From: Paulinella micropora
Taxonomy: Eukaryota > Cercozoa > Imbricatea > Euglyphida > Paulinellidae
Reading direction: 5' to 3'
NCBI GenBank assembly: GCA_019918135.1
Contig: WBZZ01004118.1
Coordinates: 35,001 to 99,000, forward strand
DNA: 64,000 bases
Part shown: positions 10,214 through 21,088 of the stretch, in pieces
Numbering within the stretch: position 1 is the first letter of the stretch
Layout of the letters: the number at the start of each line of letters is the position of its first letter
Translations under genes and position numbers: made by a program
The notes under the pieces: model-generated
The model's input: only the letters and a program-made list of their open reading frames with translations
What the model was told of the DNA's origin: nothing
The model's database searches: none

Positions 10214-12855
10214 GCTTTGTGGTTATTCAGGGCACGTTGCCTTGCAAGGACCTCCTCTTGCGTGAACGGCTTGTCCAGCTCTTCGCAAGTGTCTTCACCT
10301 ACTTCGTGCTCCTTCATAGCCCGGGCCACCTCATCTCTGAAGCGATCGTTCCAGTGGAACTGCCGCTTAGCTTCGGCTTCCTCCCACTCCAGCGAGCCTG
10401 CTTCTGCACAGCACTCCACCACAACAGCCGCACTTGCCGGATTTTGCCGTGGCTTCACCGAATTTTTCCGAAATTCCTCCCACCGAGCGACCTTTTCCGG
10501 CAGCATACACGCCAGTGAGCCATCCTCCCTCTGCACCGGCGCGGAGACCTTCGTTCTGCGTGCCCCGCCAAGCCGCTTCGCGAGTAGCCAAAAGCGCTTT
10601 GAGGATTGCTCGCGTTGACATTTGACCGCTTCTTCCTGCACTTGCTTGAAGGAGGCGGACTTCTTGGCCCGAGTTGCCTTCCGAATTTGCTTGCGGAGCC
10701 GTAGCCAATTCAGACGGGCTTCCGCATTCGATTCATCCCTCCTGTATGCTGCGTAGGCCTCCCGGCGCTGCTGAATGAGCTCCTTTAGCTCCCCGTCGAA
10801 CCAATTGTTGGTGAAACGGGGTCGTATACATCTGGAGCCAAGGACCCGGTGCGCCGCCATTCGGAAGGACTGCGCCACTCGCTCGGTGACGTCATCTACC
10901 ACCCGTTGGCTGTCGGCACCACCCGATAGGTCAAGCTCAGGCAGCTGATGCACTCCAAGCTTCTGTAGGCAATACTGGAATACGTCATCGAACTTGTCGC
11001 GTAGATAATCCAGCGCTTGCTTCGCAGCGTGATCATTACCCGAGACACCAGCACCAATAAGCTTATCAACACGAAAGGACCTGTAAGGTTTCGCAGCCCG
11101 CTTTGGTCGGCGCTGGCCGCTCCACGTCAGTTCGGCCCATACTGCCTTGTGGTCCGTATCAAGATCATCTTCGCATACTCCGAACTTTGCTCCAGATGCC
11201 AAGCCAGGCGACGCGCAGATGTAATCGAGGAGGTGCTTGCCTGTGCCCATGCCGCGCTGCTCACGCCGGGACCACCAGTAGGACCCTTCCACTGGGCACG
11301 AGAAGCCGCTCAGATTTCGCAGGCCCGTAGCGACGAGGACAGCCGCGAGTCTCTTGCCGTTCTCCGAACGTACCGGTGCTCCCTTATCATCGACCTCCCC
11401 GTGCTGACCGACGATGCCCTCCTCTTTTCGGCTGCATGCCGGCCCGAGCTTCGCGTTGGCATCCGCCACCGTGACCACAAGACCTTTGGCTCCAAAACAA
11501 GCTATAGCTGCCTGCCAGGCCGCATACGCCTCTGACGACTCTTCTTCCTGCGTTTCCTGGGGAAAGTAGCCGTTGCCCACATAGATATCCTGAGCGCCGG
11601 TAACACCCGAGACGATACGCAGCCACACTTGCTGCCGGTGGTCGACGGGGGCTGACACCAGGTTGCAATACGGACCAAGGAAGTTAGCCACCGCGAATAG
11701 AACCCCACCCTTGCAGCGATTTTTCTCGCTGACCTCCGCAGGTTTTCCAAAAATCCGGAATCCATCCAGGCTGCATTTGGAAAGTTGCTTCTTGCCCATG
11801 CGGTGCTCCTGAGCCCCGATGACTAGCCAGCCCTCGTGCTTGTAGAATGATGCCCATTCCGCCGTGCCTACGTTGTCGTATCCCGTTTTACCCTGCCAGT
11901 TGTGACTCGCGACGAGTAGCTTGAAGCCGGTATCGAACTGCTTGGAGCGGTGCTTCTTGGCTCGTTTCCGGACCCGACGGCCGCGCTTGGCTTCCGCCCT
12001 CGTGCTGCCTCCCTCTGCAGGTGCTTGCGCAGGTTGGTCCCCCACTGCACTGGCCGCCGAATGCAGGGGCACCACATGCACATCAGCACACTCAGACACA
12101 CACTTAGGTGCATCGGCAGCCAATTCCGAAGACACCACCTGCACATCATCGACACATTCTTCATGCAGAGGCAAGACGCGATATCCCGTCGCAGCTTCCT
12201 CCTTCCGGACCGCCGCTTCCCCACGCAGATGGATGCGAATAAGCCTTCGGACACGTTCCCTGTCCCTGAACCTGCGCCCAAGGGCCACATTGACCCCTCT
12301 GCCGAAGAATTTGAGATGTTTGAGTTGCTGCAACGCCGTCTGCCTGCTGTCATCGTCCTCGTAGACCAGCTCCAGGTGACGAGACATTCGCTGGCCTTGC
12401 CACTCCATTACCGGGACCACCAGACCAAGACCGCTTATTTTGGAGGCGATCTCCTGTAGATTGGCGCGTTCTGAGAGCCCCCAGACAATCAGATTACGCC
12501 CGTCCTTGTCGTACCGATCTACCCGCCGGTACCGTCGAGGCGGCGGTGCCATCTGCCATATAGCGCCGCTCGCCTTATGTTGAAGCGCCGACCCGTGTGC
12601 CAGGTTTGGGGAGGAAGGATGAGGCGCAGCTAAGATAGCCTCTCCACGTGGTTCAGGAATTCCGTCATATACGCGAGCCCTCATCCTCCCATCCTGGGAC
12701 ATCGGGCCAGAGCCCGTCGAAGAGGCATTCCCACGGGGATTGTCCAGGTCTTCGGCGATTCTACCTTGTCCCATAAGGGCCACAGTGGTAGCTCCGTGCT
12801 TCGCGTATTTGTAATCCATTGAGAGTAGTAGACGGCCAATGTCGCTGGCCATCAC
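10144..12855 (-). CDS. LINE-alpha 1 ORF part 1: RRM-like domain plus APE endonuclease
   Basis: 903 residues. About 119-210 (NLIVWGLSER... to GRRFRDRERVRRL) has the layout of an L1-ORF1-type RRM. A basic linker at 289-306 looks like a nuclear signal. Residues 311-578 are an APE-type endonuclease: SHNW (N319), GAQEH (E350), VADANAK (D465/N467), LLDYI (D544), TDH (D568/H569). The family nicks target DNA to prime reverse transcription. The C-terminal part leads towards the RT but the frame ends at KYMAAPTSMAT; the RT continues in the -1 register. LINE-beta has no break at this point. The first ATG is taken as start; LINE-beta begins comparably, about 100 residues before its RRM. Confidence 0.88.
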   Translation of the reverse strand: MMASDIGRLLLSMDYKYAKHGATTVALMGQGRIAEDLDNPRGNASSTGSGPMSQDGRMRARVYDGIPEPRGEAILAAPHPSSPNLAHGSALQHKASGAIWQMAPPPRRYRRVDRYDKDGRNLIVWGLSERANLQEIASKISGLGLVVPVMEWQGQRMSRHLELVYEDDDSRQTALQQLKHLKFFGRGVNVALGRRFRDRERVRRLIRIHLRGEAAVRKEEAATGYRVLPLHEECVDDVQVVSSELAADAPKCVSECADVHVVPLHSAASAVGDQPAQAPAEGGSTRAEAKRGRRVRKRAKKHRSKQFDTGFKLLVASHNWQGKTGYDNVGTAEWASFYKHEGWLVIGAQEHRMGKKQLSKCSLDGFRIFGKPAEVSEKNRCKGGVLFAVANFLGPYCNLVSAPVDHRQQVWLRIVSGVTGAQDIYVGNGYFPQETQEEESSEAYAAWQAAIACFGAKGLVVTVADANAKLGPACSRKEEGIVGQHGEVDDKGAPVRSENGKRLAAVLVATGLRNLSGFSCPVEGSYWWSRREQRGMGTGKHLLDYICASPGLASGAKFGVCEDDLDTDHKAVWAELTWSGQRRPKRAAKPYRSFRVDKLIGAGVSGNDHAAKQALDYLRDKFDDVFQYCLQKLGVHQLPELDLSGGADSQRVVDDVTERVAQSFRMAAHRVLGSRCIRPRFTNNWFDGELKELIQQRREAYAAYRRDESNAEARLNWLRLRKQIRKATRAKKSASFKQVQEEAVKCQREQSSKRFWLLAKRLGGARRTKVSAPVQREDGSLACMLPEKVARWEEFRKNSVKPRQNPASAAVVVECCAEAGSLEWEEAEAKRQFHWNDRFRDEVARAMKEHEVGEDTCEELDKPFTQEEVLARQRALNNHKACGEDKVKNEMLKYMAAPTSMAT

Positions 12856-13842
12856 CGCCGCGCCTCTTTACGCCGAGGAAAGCGCCCGTCCATGCAAATA
12901 GCAACGGCGGTATCTGCAACACACACTACACGCATTTCCGCCGGTGTCACTGGACGCTGCCGCGTCGCTTCGTGCCCTTGGGCGCCCGCCAGCACCCCCA
13001 GCGTCGCCAGGAACTGCCTCACGCACTACACACACTCTCCATCGCATCGCCAACGCCTCTACTCTCATGCCTTATGGATTTTCAGCTGCTCCTAACAATA
13101 CACATCATGAGGTACGGGTGTCCCCGAGTGGAGCCAGATCGGACGGCGTGCCGCTGAAACTCCTTCCCCCACGTGGGTATAGAAGGCGCGAACCTAGCGG
13201 TACCTATAGGGTCTTACAGACAAGTATAGTAATCCCAGCCGAAGCTGCTCAGTTAGAAATGCAACGGTGGAGGGTGTGAATGCATGGGGCAAGGCACGGC
13301 AACGCAGCAAGGCACTGGCAAGGCATTGGGACCGACTGAAGCCCCTCTCCAACGTGCGCTCATCATGTGTTCCAGTTAGGCAACCCCGAAGAAGCGAAGA
13401 TAGGGAGGAGACAAAACCCAGATAGGATGAAGATAGGATTAACATGAAGCCGAAATGGAGCCGAGTTGGAACAGGTCAACTCAGCCCCATCTCGGTTCAA
13501 TGTGAATCCTATCTTCAACCCATCTCGGTACTGTTTCCTCCGAATGCTCACCTCAACAAGATCACCAAACCGGAACTGGAAGCCCCCGGCATTTACTCGG
13601 CAGGAAATTCGGCGAAAATGGGCTAACCAGGAAACCAGACCCAAACCAATAGCCAAGAAAAACGAGCCAACCAACAATCCAACAGACAACCCCACAACCT
13701 GCCTGGCCAAACCCCTACCGAGTAAATGCCCAGTTGAGAGTTGCGCATATCCCGGTGACCGCCCTCCCCAAGCGGTCACCTTCGTGGGGAGAGGCCCAAC
13801 CACCTCCTCTTCCCATGGAGTGCCATCTTGTGCACCCCTCCA

Positions 13843-13843
<1 letters not shown>
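12856..13843 (-). promoter_or_regulatory. LINE-alpha 1 5' UTR
   Basis: About 990 bp without a supported ORF. Its first 243 bp also form the body of the chimera at 6192-6467. An internal promoter is expected for a full-length LINE but no motif is identified. Confidence 0.45.
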
Positions 13844-13904
<61 letters not shown>

Positions 13905-14397
13905 TTTACTATATCTGAGGCGTACTGATGCAGCTAATGGCATATCCTCAACGGACATAAGCCTCCAATACCCTTGTTCGAGGTCCTCCACCCCCCCGTG
14001 TCAGTCTCTCGCCTGATGATCGGGGCCACCGATGGAGCTCCTGAGGGCAAGACTGCACTAAGCCGAGGTTATTCCGCAGTCCCAGCAACCTCTTGCAAGA
14101 CGTCACCGAATGTGCAAGTGCATACACCAAGCGCGGTTGCTAGAGCTGCCTCGAAACCCCACCCATAACAATCTGGTGTCTGCTGGGTCCTGGGCTATCA
14201 ACCAGCATATGCGGAGTTTAAGATCTTTTACGCGCGCAACGACCCTCCTCCCCAGCATCTACCACCAAAGGGTTATGAGTTGGCGTCACAGTTTAACGCC
14301 TTGGGGCCATTGGGCTGGAACTCTGTTTAGCAAGTGTGACTAGGTTTTTTCATCGGGATTTCCCTCAAATATGTCACAGTCAACACTCCAAGGCAGA
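13905..14397 (-). mobile_element. SINE-C copy 2
   Basis: Full copy with the longest 5' end (minus-strand AAATCTGCCTTGGAGTGTTG). It joins SINE-C 3 head-to-tail without (AAT)n. Confidence 0.72.
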
Positions 14398-14806
14398 TTT
14401 ACTATATCTGAGGCGTACTGATGCAGCTAATGGCATATCCTCAACGGACATAAGCCTCCAATACCCTTGTTCGAGGTCCTCCACCCCCCCGTGTCAGTCT
14501 CGCCTGATGATCGGGGCCACCGATGGAGCTCCTGAGGGCAAGACTGCACTAAGCCGAGGTTATTCCGCAGTCCCAGCAACCTCTTGCAAGACGTCACCGA
14601 ATGTGCAAGTGCATACACCAAGCGCGGTTGCTAGAGCTGCCTCGAAACCCCACCCATAACAATCTGGTGTCTGCTGGGTCCTGGGCTATCAACCAGCATA
14701 TGCGGAGTTTAAGATCTTTTACGCGCGCAACGACCCTCCTCCCCAGCATCTACCACCAAAGGGTTATGAGTTGGCGTCACAGTTTAACGCCTTGAGGCCA
14801 TTGGGC

Positions 14807-14807
<1 letters not shown>
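14398..14807 (-). mobile_element. SINE-C copy 3, 5'-truncated
   Basis: Its 3' end is fused to the 5' end of copy 2. Its own 5' end stops at AGCCCAATGG, within 1 nt of the point where copy 6 stops. Confidence 0.72.
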
Positions 14808-14846
<39 letters not shown>

Positions 14847-14849
<3 letters not shown>

Positions 14850-15333
14850 ATATCTGAGGCGTACTGATGCAGCTAATGGCATATCCTTAACGGACATAAG
14901 CCTCCAATACCCTTGTTCGAGGTCCTCCACCCCCCCGTGTCAGTCTCTCGCCTGATGATCGGGGCCACCGATGGAGCTCCTGAGGGCAAGACTGCACTAA
15001 GCCGAGGTTATTCCGCAGTCCCAGCAACCTCTTGCAAGACGTCACCGAATGTGCAAGTGCATACACCAAGCGCGGTTGCTAGAGCTGCCTCGAAACCCCA
15101 CCCATAACAATCTGGTGTCTGCTGGGTCCTGGGCTATCAACCAGCATATGCGGAGTTTAAGATCTTTTACACGCGCAACGACCCTCCTCCCCAGCATCTA
15201 CCACCAAAGGGTTATGAGTTGGCGTCACAGTTTAACGCCTTGAGGCCATTGGGCTGGAACTCTGTTTAGCAAGTGTGACTAGGTTTTTTCATCGGGATTT
15301 CCCTCAAATATATCACAACACTCCAAGGCAGAT
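14847..15333 (-). mobile_element. SINE-C copy 4
   Basis: Full-length, joined head-to-tail to copy 5 through ACTCCAAGGCAGATTT. Confidence 0.72.
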
Positions 15334-15793
15334 TTACTATATCTGAGGCGTACTGATGCAGCTAATGGCACATCCTCAACGGACATAAGCCTCCAATACC
15401 CTTGTTCGAGGTCCTCCACCCCCCCGTGTCAGTCTCTCGCCTGATGATCGGGGCCACCGATGGAGCTCCTGAGGGCAAGACTGCACTAAGCCGAGGTTGC
15501 AGTCCCAGCAACCTCTTGCAAGACGTCACCGAATGTGCAAGTGCATACACCAAGCGCGGTTGCTAGAGCTGCCTCGAAACCCCACCCATAACAATCTGGT
15601 GTCTGCTGGGTCCTGGGCTATCAACCAGCATATGCGGAGTTTAAGATCTTTTACGCGCGCAACGACCCTCCTCCCCAGCATCTACCACCAAAGGGTTATG
15701 AGTTGGCGTCACAGTTTAACGCCTTGAGGCCATTGGGCTGGAACTCTGTTTAGCAAGTGTGACTAGGTTTTTTCATCGGGATTTCCCTCAAAT
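15334..15793 (-). mobile_element. SINE-C copy 5
   Basis: Has a 3-bp deletion (TTATTCCGCAG reduced to TTGCAG-like) relative to the other copies. It heads the duplicated block C-A-A-LINE-alpha, parallel to SINE-C 1. Confidence 0.72.
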
Positions 15794-15794
15794 A

Positions 15795-15828
<34 letters not shown>

Positions 15829-16128
15829 GTGCTTCTCTGTCAATGGCTGATGCATTTCTGCACATGCGCCTCCATCGTCTCACCCGTGAGGGGAGTACGA
15901 AGAATTGACGATAGGCTCTAATGACACCCCCGCAAGGGCAGTTCCAACACTTCCAGACGGACCGGTATGTTCAATGAAAATACTGGTCCAGACGGACCGG
16001 TATGTTCAATGAAAATACTGGTCCAGACGGACCGGTATGTTCAATGAAATACTGGTGGCACCGACGGGAATCGAACTGGCGACAGGGCCCAGATGGTAGA
16101 ACTTGACCACTGAGCTATCACGGTGTCC
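15829..16128 (-). mobile_element. SINE-A copy 10, three internal repeats
   Basis: Only copy with three 35-bp internal repeats, so about 300 bp. The third has lost one A. The A-box is changed to TAGCTCAGTGG, which still fits the consensus. Confidence 0.85.
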
Positions 16129-16210
<82 letters not shown>

Positions 16211-16211
16211 T

Positions 16212-16251
<40 letters not shown>

Positions 16252-16482
16252 GTTCTTCTCTGTCAATGGCTGATGCAAATCTGCACATGCGCCTCCATCG
16301 TCTCACCCGTGAGAGGAGTACGAAGAATTGACGATAGGCTCTAATGACAGCCCCGCAAGGGCAGTTCCAACACTTCCAGACTGATCGGTATGTTCAATGA
16401 AAATACTGGTGGCACCGACGGGAATCGAACTGGCGACAGGGCCCAGATGGTAGAACTTGACCACTGGGCTATCACGGTGTCC
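16252..16482 (-). mobile_element. SINE-A copy 11, single internal repeat
   Basis: Duplicate of SINE-A 9, recognised by GTTCTTC, GATGCAAATC and the ATATTAAT tail interruption. Confidence 0.85.
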
Positions 16483-16950
<468 letters not shown>

Positions 16951-16962
16951 GGCTTCCTCAGA

Positions 16963-19182
16963 CTATAGCATCAGATCCAGATCCTGGACATGTGCCTCCA
17001 TTGGGTCACCGGGGTCAGCCGATCCCAACGCATTGTCAGAACACCAAACAGACATAGCAGCAACAGCAACAGCAGGGGCAGATGGGGGCTGTGAAGTGCA
17101 TGAAGAGCTAGATGCGAGGGTGTTAGCTGAAGAGAAGAACTCGGAGACACTACGCTGCGCTCCCGAACCCCTCTCTCTAGCCAGGACGTCCACACTGCGC
17201 GGACGGCCGCGCCGCGCAACATCAACGTCACTTGGGGGAGAGGGTGGGACAGAAGCTGATGGAACCTCAGTGAAGTCAATCACCTCCTCGCCCCCATCCT
17301 CCACCCCAAGCTCCTCCCTTTTACCCTCCCTAGCAGACCAACACTCAGACACATATGATCCAAACAACACATCCAACTTTGGAGGGGGACGCAACGCTGT
17401 AACCCCTAACAACGCAGCAAGCCTAAAGTTACTGCGGAAGCGCGACTTCCCCTGAAAAAGCTTACAAAACAATCGTGATTGATCCACAGGCGACATATCA
17501 TCCCAACCCTGCCGCACAGAGCCCTCCCGCTCCCGCCCAAGCAACACATCCTCCACCACAACCTCACCGCCTACGACCTCACCACCCTCCTCACTCCCTC
17601 CATCCCCCTCAGCACCCCCCACAGCCATGCCACCGAGCCTCTGCATACTCAGCAACAGCTGCTTACGTCTCCCCTCATGCATGGGGCAAACCCATAAGAA
17701 GTGCGCAAGGGACTCATTGACATCATCATGACAACAGAAGCAGCGAGGGGACATGCCACTGACCAACTTGCTGCGGTACAACCGAAGGCGGTTGTTGCAG
17801 CTGAGCAACCTTCTCCGAAGCAGATTATAATGCGCATCATCAAGGGCTACCCATCTTGGGAACTCCTTAGTTCCAAAGACTTGTCTTAGGATGACTCGCA
17901 GGCCATCAGTAAGATCGCTGCCTGCCTCTCGCTTGTCCCACATCAGTTGCTGCACCATCTTGACGTCCTGCTGAAGGGCCCACTTGTCCACAGTCGAACA
18001 CCAACCCTCGAGGTCCTTCTCTGAGCTATTTAGGAGCTCCTGAAGCCCTTGTTGTAGATCCATTGAGTCCCTGATAGCGCCTTCGGCCTCCGCAGTCCAG
18101 TCGGATTTGACTTGAGATGCGATGACAGGAAATCGCTTCTCCGGTAGAACACGCAGCCGTCCATAGAACTTCAGTTGCGCCGCCCGCCGCAAACGCTCCG
18201 CACTCAAAGAGCGCGCCAGAAAGAGTGTAATCCACTTGCTTGTCTTAGGGCTGATGCCGAGAATCATCCTCATGGGGCGCAGCATTGCTGCCTCCAGCTT
18301 GGTGAGCTGCGATACGGGGGCACGCCAGACATCGAAGGCGTACTTCAGCTTGGCCCCCACAAGTTGATTCCAGCACATGAGACGATAGCTAGCTTGTATC
18401 TCACCTGCACACCACAAAGAGAACCAACCTGCGGTGGCGACTTCAGTGACACGCGTAGCCCGCAGGGCCTGCTCCTTCCACTTCAGGTCGTCGGTGATAA
18501 CCACTCCCAGGTACTTGTACTGACTGGTGACACAAAGCTTCTGGCCGCGAAACCACACCACGGGCTCACCTCGCTCCCTGATACTTGGTCGTTTCGCCTT
18601 GCTCGACGTGTAAATGGGCATGATTTCCGTCTTGCCGGGCTTCAAGTTGACTTCCAGCCGGTAATCTTCCGCGAACTTGGCCACAACATTGACCATCTTC
18701 TGGAGCTCGGTGCGACTGTGAGCGATGAGGGCCACGTCGTCCGCGTATAGAAGTGCCTTGATATCGTTCAGCCGCTTCACATCCGTGATCTTGAGGGCAC
18801 TCGCCAGCCGATCACACAGCTCATCCATAAAGACGTTGAAGAGTGTGGGAGAGAGAGGGGACCCCTGTTGGACGCCTACACCCTCCAGTACTTCGGGGGT
18901 GAGTGCTCCATCAACTAGCACTTGCGACGAAGTCTGCTCGTAGCACCTGCGTAGCGTGCGCCAGAACTTGCCCCTTACACCCAGCTTCCAGAGCCTCTCA
19001 AATAGGCCATCTCTCCAAACAGACGGGAAAGCCTTGCGTAGATCGACGAATAGGACATACGACTCCCGCTTCTGCTGCTGACGCCCCTTCAACCTCTGCC
19101 AAAGGGTAAAGACCTGATCCGTAGTGCGACGCCCCGGGCGGAAGCCTCCCTGCTCTGGACGTAGCTTATCCGGGCCATCCAC
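16963..19182 (-). CDS. LINE-alpha 2 reverse transcriptase with intact C-terminal segment
   Basis: 739 residues as shown; the open frame extends upstream to about 19308, where a 2-nt deletion relative to copy 1 breaks it. Contains RPEQGGFR, FVDLRKAF, QQGSPLSP, YADD and the C-x2-C ... H-x4-C motif. This copy shows the uninterrupted tail: acidic stretch with VIDFT (634-638), RGRP (658-661), QRSVSEFF (676-683), then a Ser/Ala-rich end. It serves as the reference for that tail. Confidence 0.9.
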   Translation of the reverse strand: MDGPDKLRPEQGGFRPGRRTTDQVFTLWQRLKGRQQQKRESYVLFVDLRKAFPSVWRDGLFERLWKLGVRGKFWRTLRRCYEQTSSQVLVDGALTPEVLEGVGVQQGSPLSPTLFNVFMDELCDRLASALKITDVKRLNDIKALLYADDVALIAHSRTELQKMVNVVAKFAEDYRLEVNLKPGKTEIMPIYTSSKAKRPSIRERGEPVVWFRGQKLCVTSQYKYLGVVITDDLKWKEQALRATRVTEVATAGWFSLWCAGEIQASYRLMCWNQLVGAKLKYAFDVWRAPVSQLTKLEAAMLRPMRMILGISPKTSKWITLFLARSLSAERLRRAAQLKFYGRLRVLPEKRFPVIASQVKSDWTAEAEGAIRDSMDLQQGLQELLNSSEKDLEGWCSTVDKWALQQDVKMVQQLMWDKREAGSDLTDGLRVILRQVFGTKEFPRWVALDDAHYNLLRRRLLSCNNRLRLYRSKLVSGMSPRCFCCHDDVNESLAHFLWVCPMHEGRRKQLLLSMQRLGGMAVGGAEGDGGSEEGGEVVGGEVVVEDVLLGREREGSVRQGWDDMSPVDQSRLFCKLFQGKSRFRSNFRLAALLGVTALRPPPKLDVLFGSYVSECWSAREGKREELGVEDGGEEVIDFTEVPSASVPPSPPSDVDVARRGRPRSVDVLARERGSGAQRSVSEFFSSANTLASSSSCTSQPPSAPAVAVAAMSVWCSDNALGSADPGDPMEAHVQDLDLML
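17134..17157 (-). other. PIP box coding site in LINE-alpha 2
   Basis: Encodes QRSVSEFF, matching Q-x-x-[VILM]-x-x-[FY]-[FY], the PCNA-binding consensus. Confidence 0.75.
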
Positions 19183-19365
19183 GAAGAGCGTTAGACGAGT
19201 AGCTAATAAGGACAGATACAGCTTACCAAGGCAACTAATAATCGAGATATCCCTCCAGTTGTCAGGATCCGTAGGATTCCCACCCTTGGGTATATTGACG
19301 ATGATTCCACTTGCCCCAAGCTTTTGGAGTCCTCTCGGCTTCTCGAATCCAGTTGAAGTACTGCG

Positions 19366-20052
19366 TTAAGTAGCCATTGATGTAGGCGCCGCCATGTACT
19401 TGAGCATCTCGTTCTTCACTTTGTCCTCGCCACAAGCTTTGTGGTTATTCAGGGCACGTTGCCTTGCAAGGACCTCCTCTTGCGTGAACGGCTTGTCCAG
19501 CTCTTCGCAAGTGTCTTCACCTACTTCGTGCTCCTTCATAGCCCGGGCCACCTCATCTCTGAAGCGATCGTTCCAGTGGAACTGCCGCTTAGCTTCGGCT
19601 TCCTCTCACTCCAGCGAGCCTGCTTCTGCACAGCACTCCACCACAACAGCCGCACTTGCCGGATTTTGCCGTGGCTTCACCGAATTTTTCCGAAATTCCT
19701 CCCACCGAGCGACCTTTTCCGGCAGCATACACGCCAGTGAGCCATCCTCCCTTTGCACCGGCGCGGAGACCTTCGTTCTGCGTGCCCCGCCAAGCCGCTT
19801 CGCGAGTAGCCAAAAGCGCTTTGAGGATTGCTCGCGTTGACATTTGACCGCTTCTTCCTGCACTTGCTTGAAGGAGGCGGACTTCTTGGCCCGAGTTGCC
19901 TTCCGAATTCGCTTGCGGAGCCGTAGCCAATTCAGACGGGCTTCCGCATTCGATTCATCCCTCCTGTATGCTGCGTAGGCCTCCCGGCGCTGTTGAATGA
20001 GCTCCTTTAGCTCCCGTCGAACCAATTGTTGGTGAAACGGGGTCGTATACAT
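19366..20052 (-). pseudogene. LINE-alpha 2 linker region between endonuclease and RT
   Basis: Two open pieces (19606-20052 and 19366-19551) equal to copy 1 residues running to KYMAAPTSMAT. The break at about 19604 is a TGG to TGA change at a Trp of copy 1. The end carries the same RT-entry frame break as copy 1. Confidence 0.75.
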
Positions 20053-21020
20053 CTGGAGCCAAGGACCCGGTGCGCCGCCATTCGGAAGGACTGCGCCACT
20101 CGCTCGGTGACGTCATCTACCACCAGTTGGCTGTCGGCACCACCCGATAGGTCAAGCTCAGGCAGCTGATGCACTCCAAGCTTCTGTAGGCAATGCTGGA
20201 ATACGTCATCGAACTTGTCGCGTAGATAATCCAGCGCTTGCTTCGCAGCGTGATCATTACCCGAGACACCAGCACCAATAAGCTTATCAACACGAAAGGA
20301 CCTGTAAGGTTTCGCAGCCCGCTTTGGTCGGCGCTGGCCGCTCCACGTCAGTTCGGCCCATACTGCCTTGTGGTCCGTATCAAGATCATCTTCGCATACT
20401 CCGAACTTTGCTCCAGATGCCAAGCCAGGCGACGCGCAGATGTAATCGAGGAGGTGCTTGCCTGTGCCCATGCCGCGCTGCTCACGCCGGGACCACCAGT
20501 AGGACCCTTCCACTGGGCACGAGAAGCCGCTCAGATTTCGCAGGCCCGTAGCGACGAGGACAGCCGCGAGTCTCTTGCCGTTCTCCGAACGTACCGGTGC
20601 TCCCTTATCATCGACCTCCCCGTGCTGACCGACGATGCCCTCCTCTTTTCGGCTGCATGCCGGCCCGAGCTTCGCGTTGGCATCCGCCACCGTGACCACA
20701 AGACCTTTGGCTCCAAAAAAAGCTATAGCTGCCTGCCAGGCCGCATACGCCTCTGACGACTCTTCTTCCTGCGTTTCCTGGGGAAAGTAGCCGTTGCCCA
20801 CATAGATATCCTGAGCGCCGGTAACACCCGAGACGATACGCAGCCACACTTGCTGCCGGTGGTCGACGGGGGCTGACACCAGGTTGCAATACGGACCAAG
20901 GAAGTTAGCCACCGCGAATAGAACCCCACCCTTGCAGCGATTTTTCTCGCTGACCTCCGCAGGTTTTCCAAAAATCCGGAATCCATCCAGGCTGCATTTG
21001 GAAAGTTGCTTCTTGCCCAT
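20007..21020 (-). pseudogene. LINE-alpha 2 endonuclease fragment
   Basis: 337 residues from MGKKQLSK to NNWFDG. Keeps the VADANAK, LLDYI and LDTDH motifs of the APE domain; the N-terminal SHNW and QEH motifs lie upstream of the displayed start. A lost C near 20014 (CTCCCGTC against CTCCCCGTC in copy 1) ends the frame. Confidence 0.8.
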
Positions 21021-21088
21021 GCGGTGCTCCTGAGCCCCGATGACTAGCCAGCCCTCGTGCTTGTAGAATGATGCCCATTCCGCCGTGC

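Larger units (their letters stand above)
7728..13843 (-). mobile_element. LINE-alpha copy 1, full length (6.1 kb)
   Basis: Non-LTR retrotransposon on the minus strand. It starts CTGGAGGGGTGCACAAG at 13843, has a roughly 990-bp 5' UTR, an RRM-like/endonuclease frame, a reverse transcriptase frame one register away, a C-terminal segment, and a 3' end AGTCTGAGGAAGCC followed by (ATT)n. Both ends abut (AAT)n. Copy 2 at 16951-23062 is nearly identical. Confidence 0.92.
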
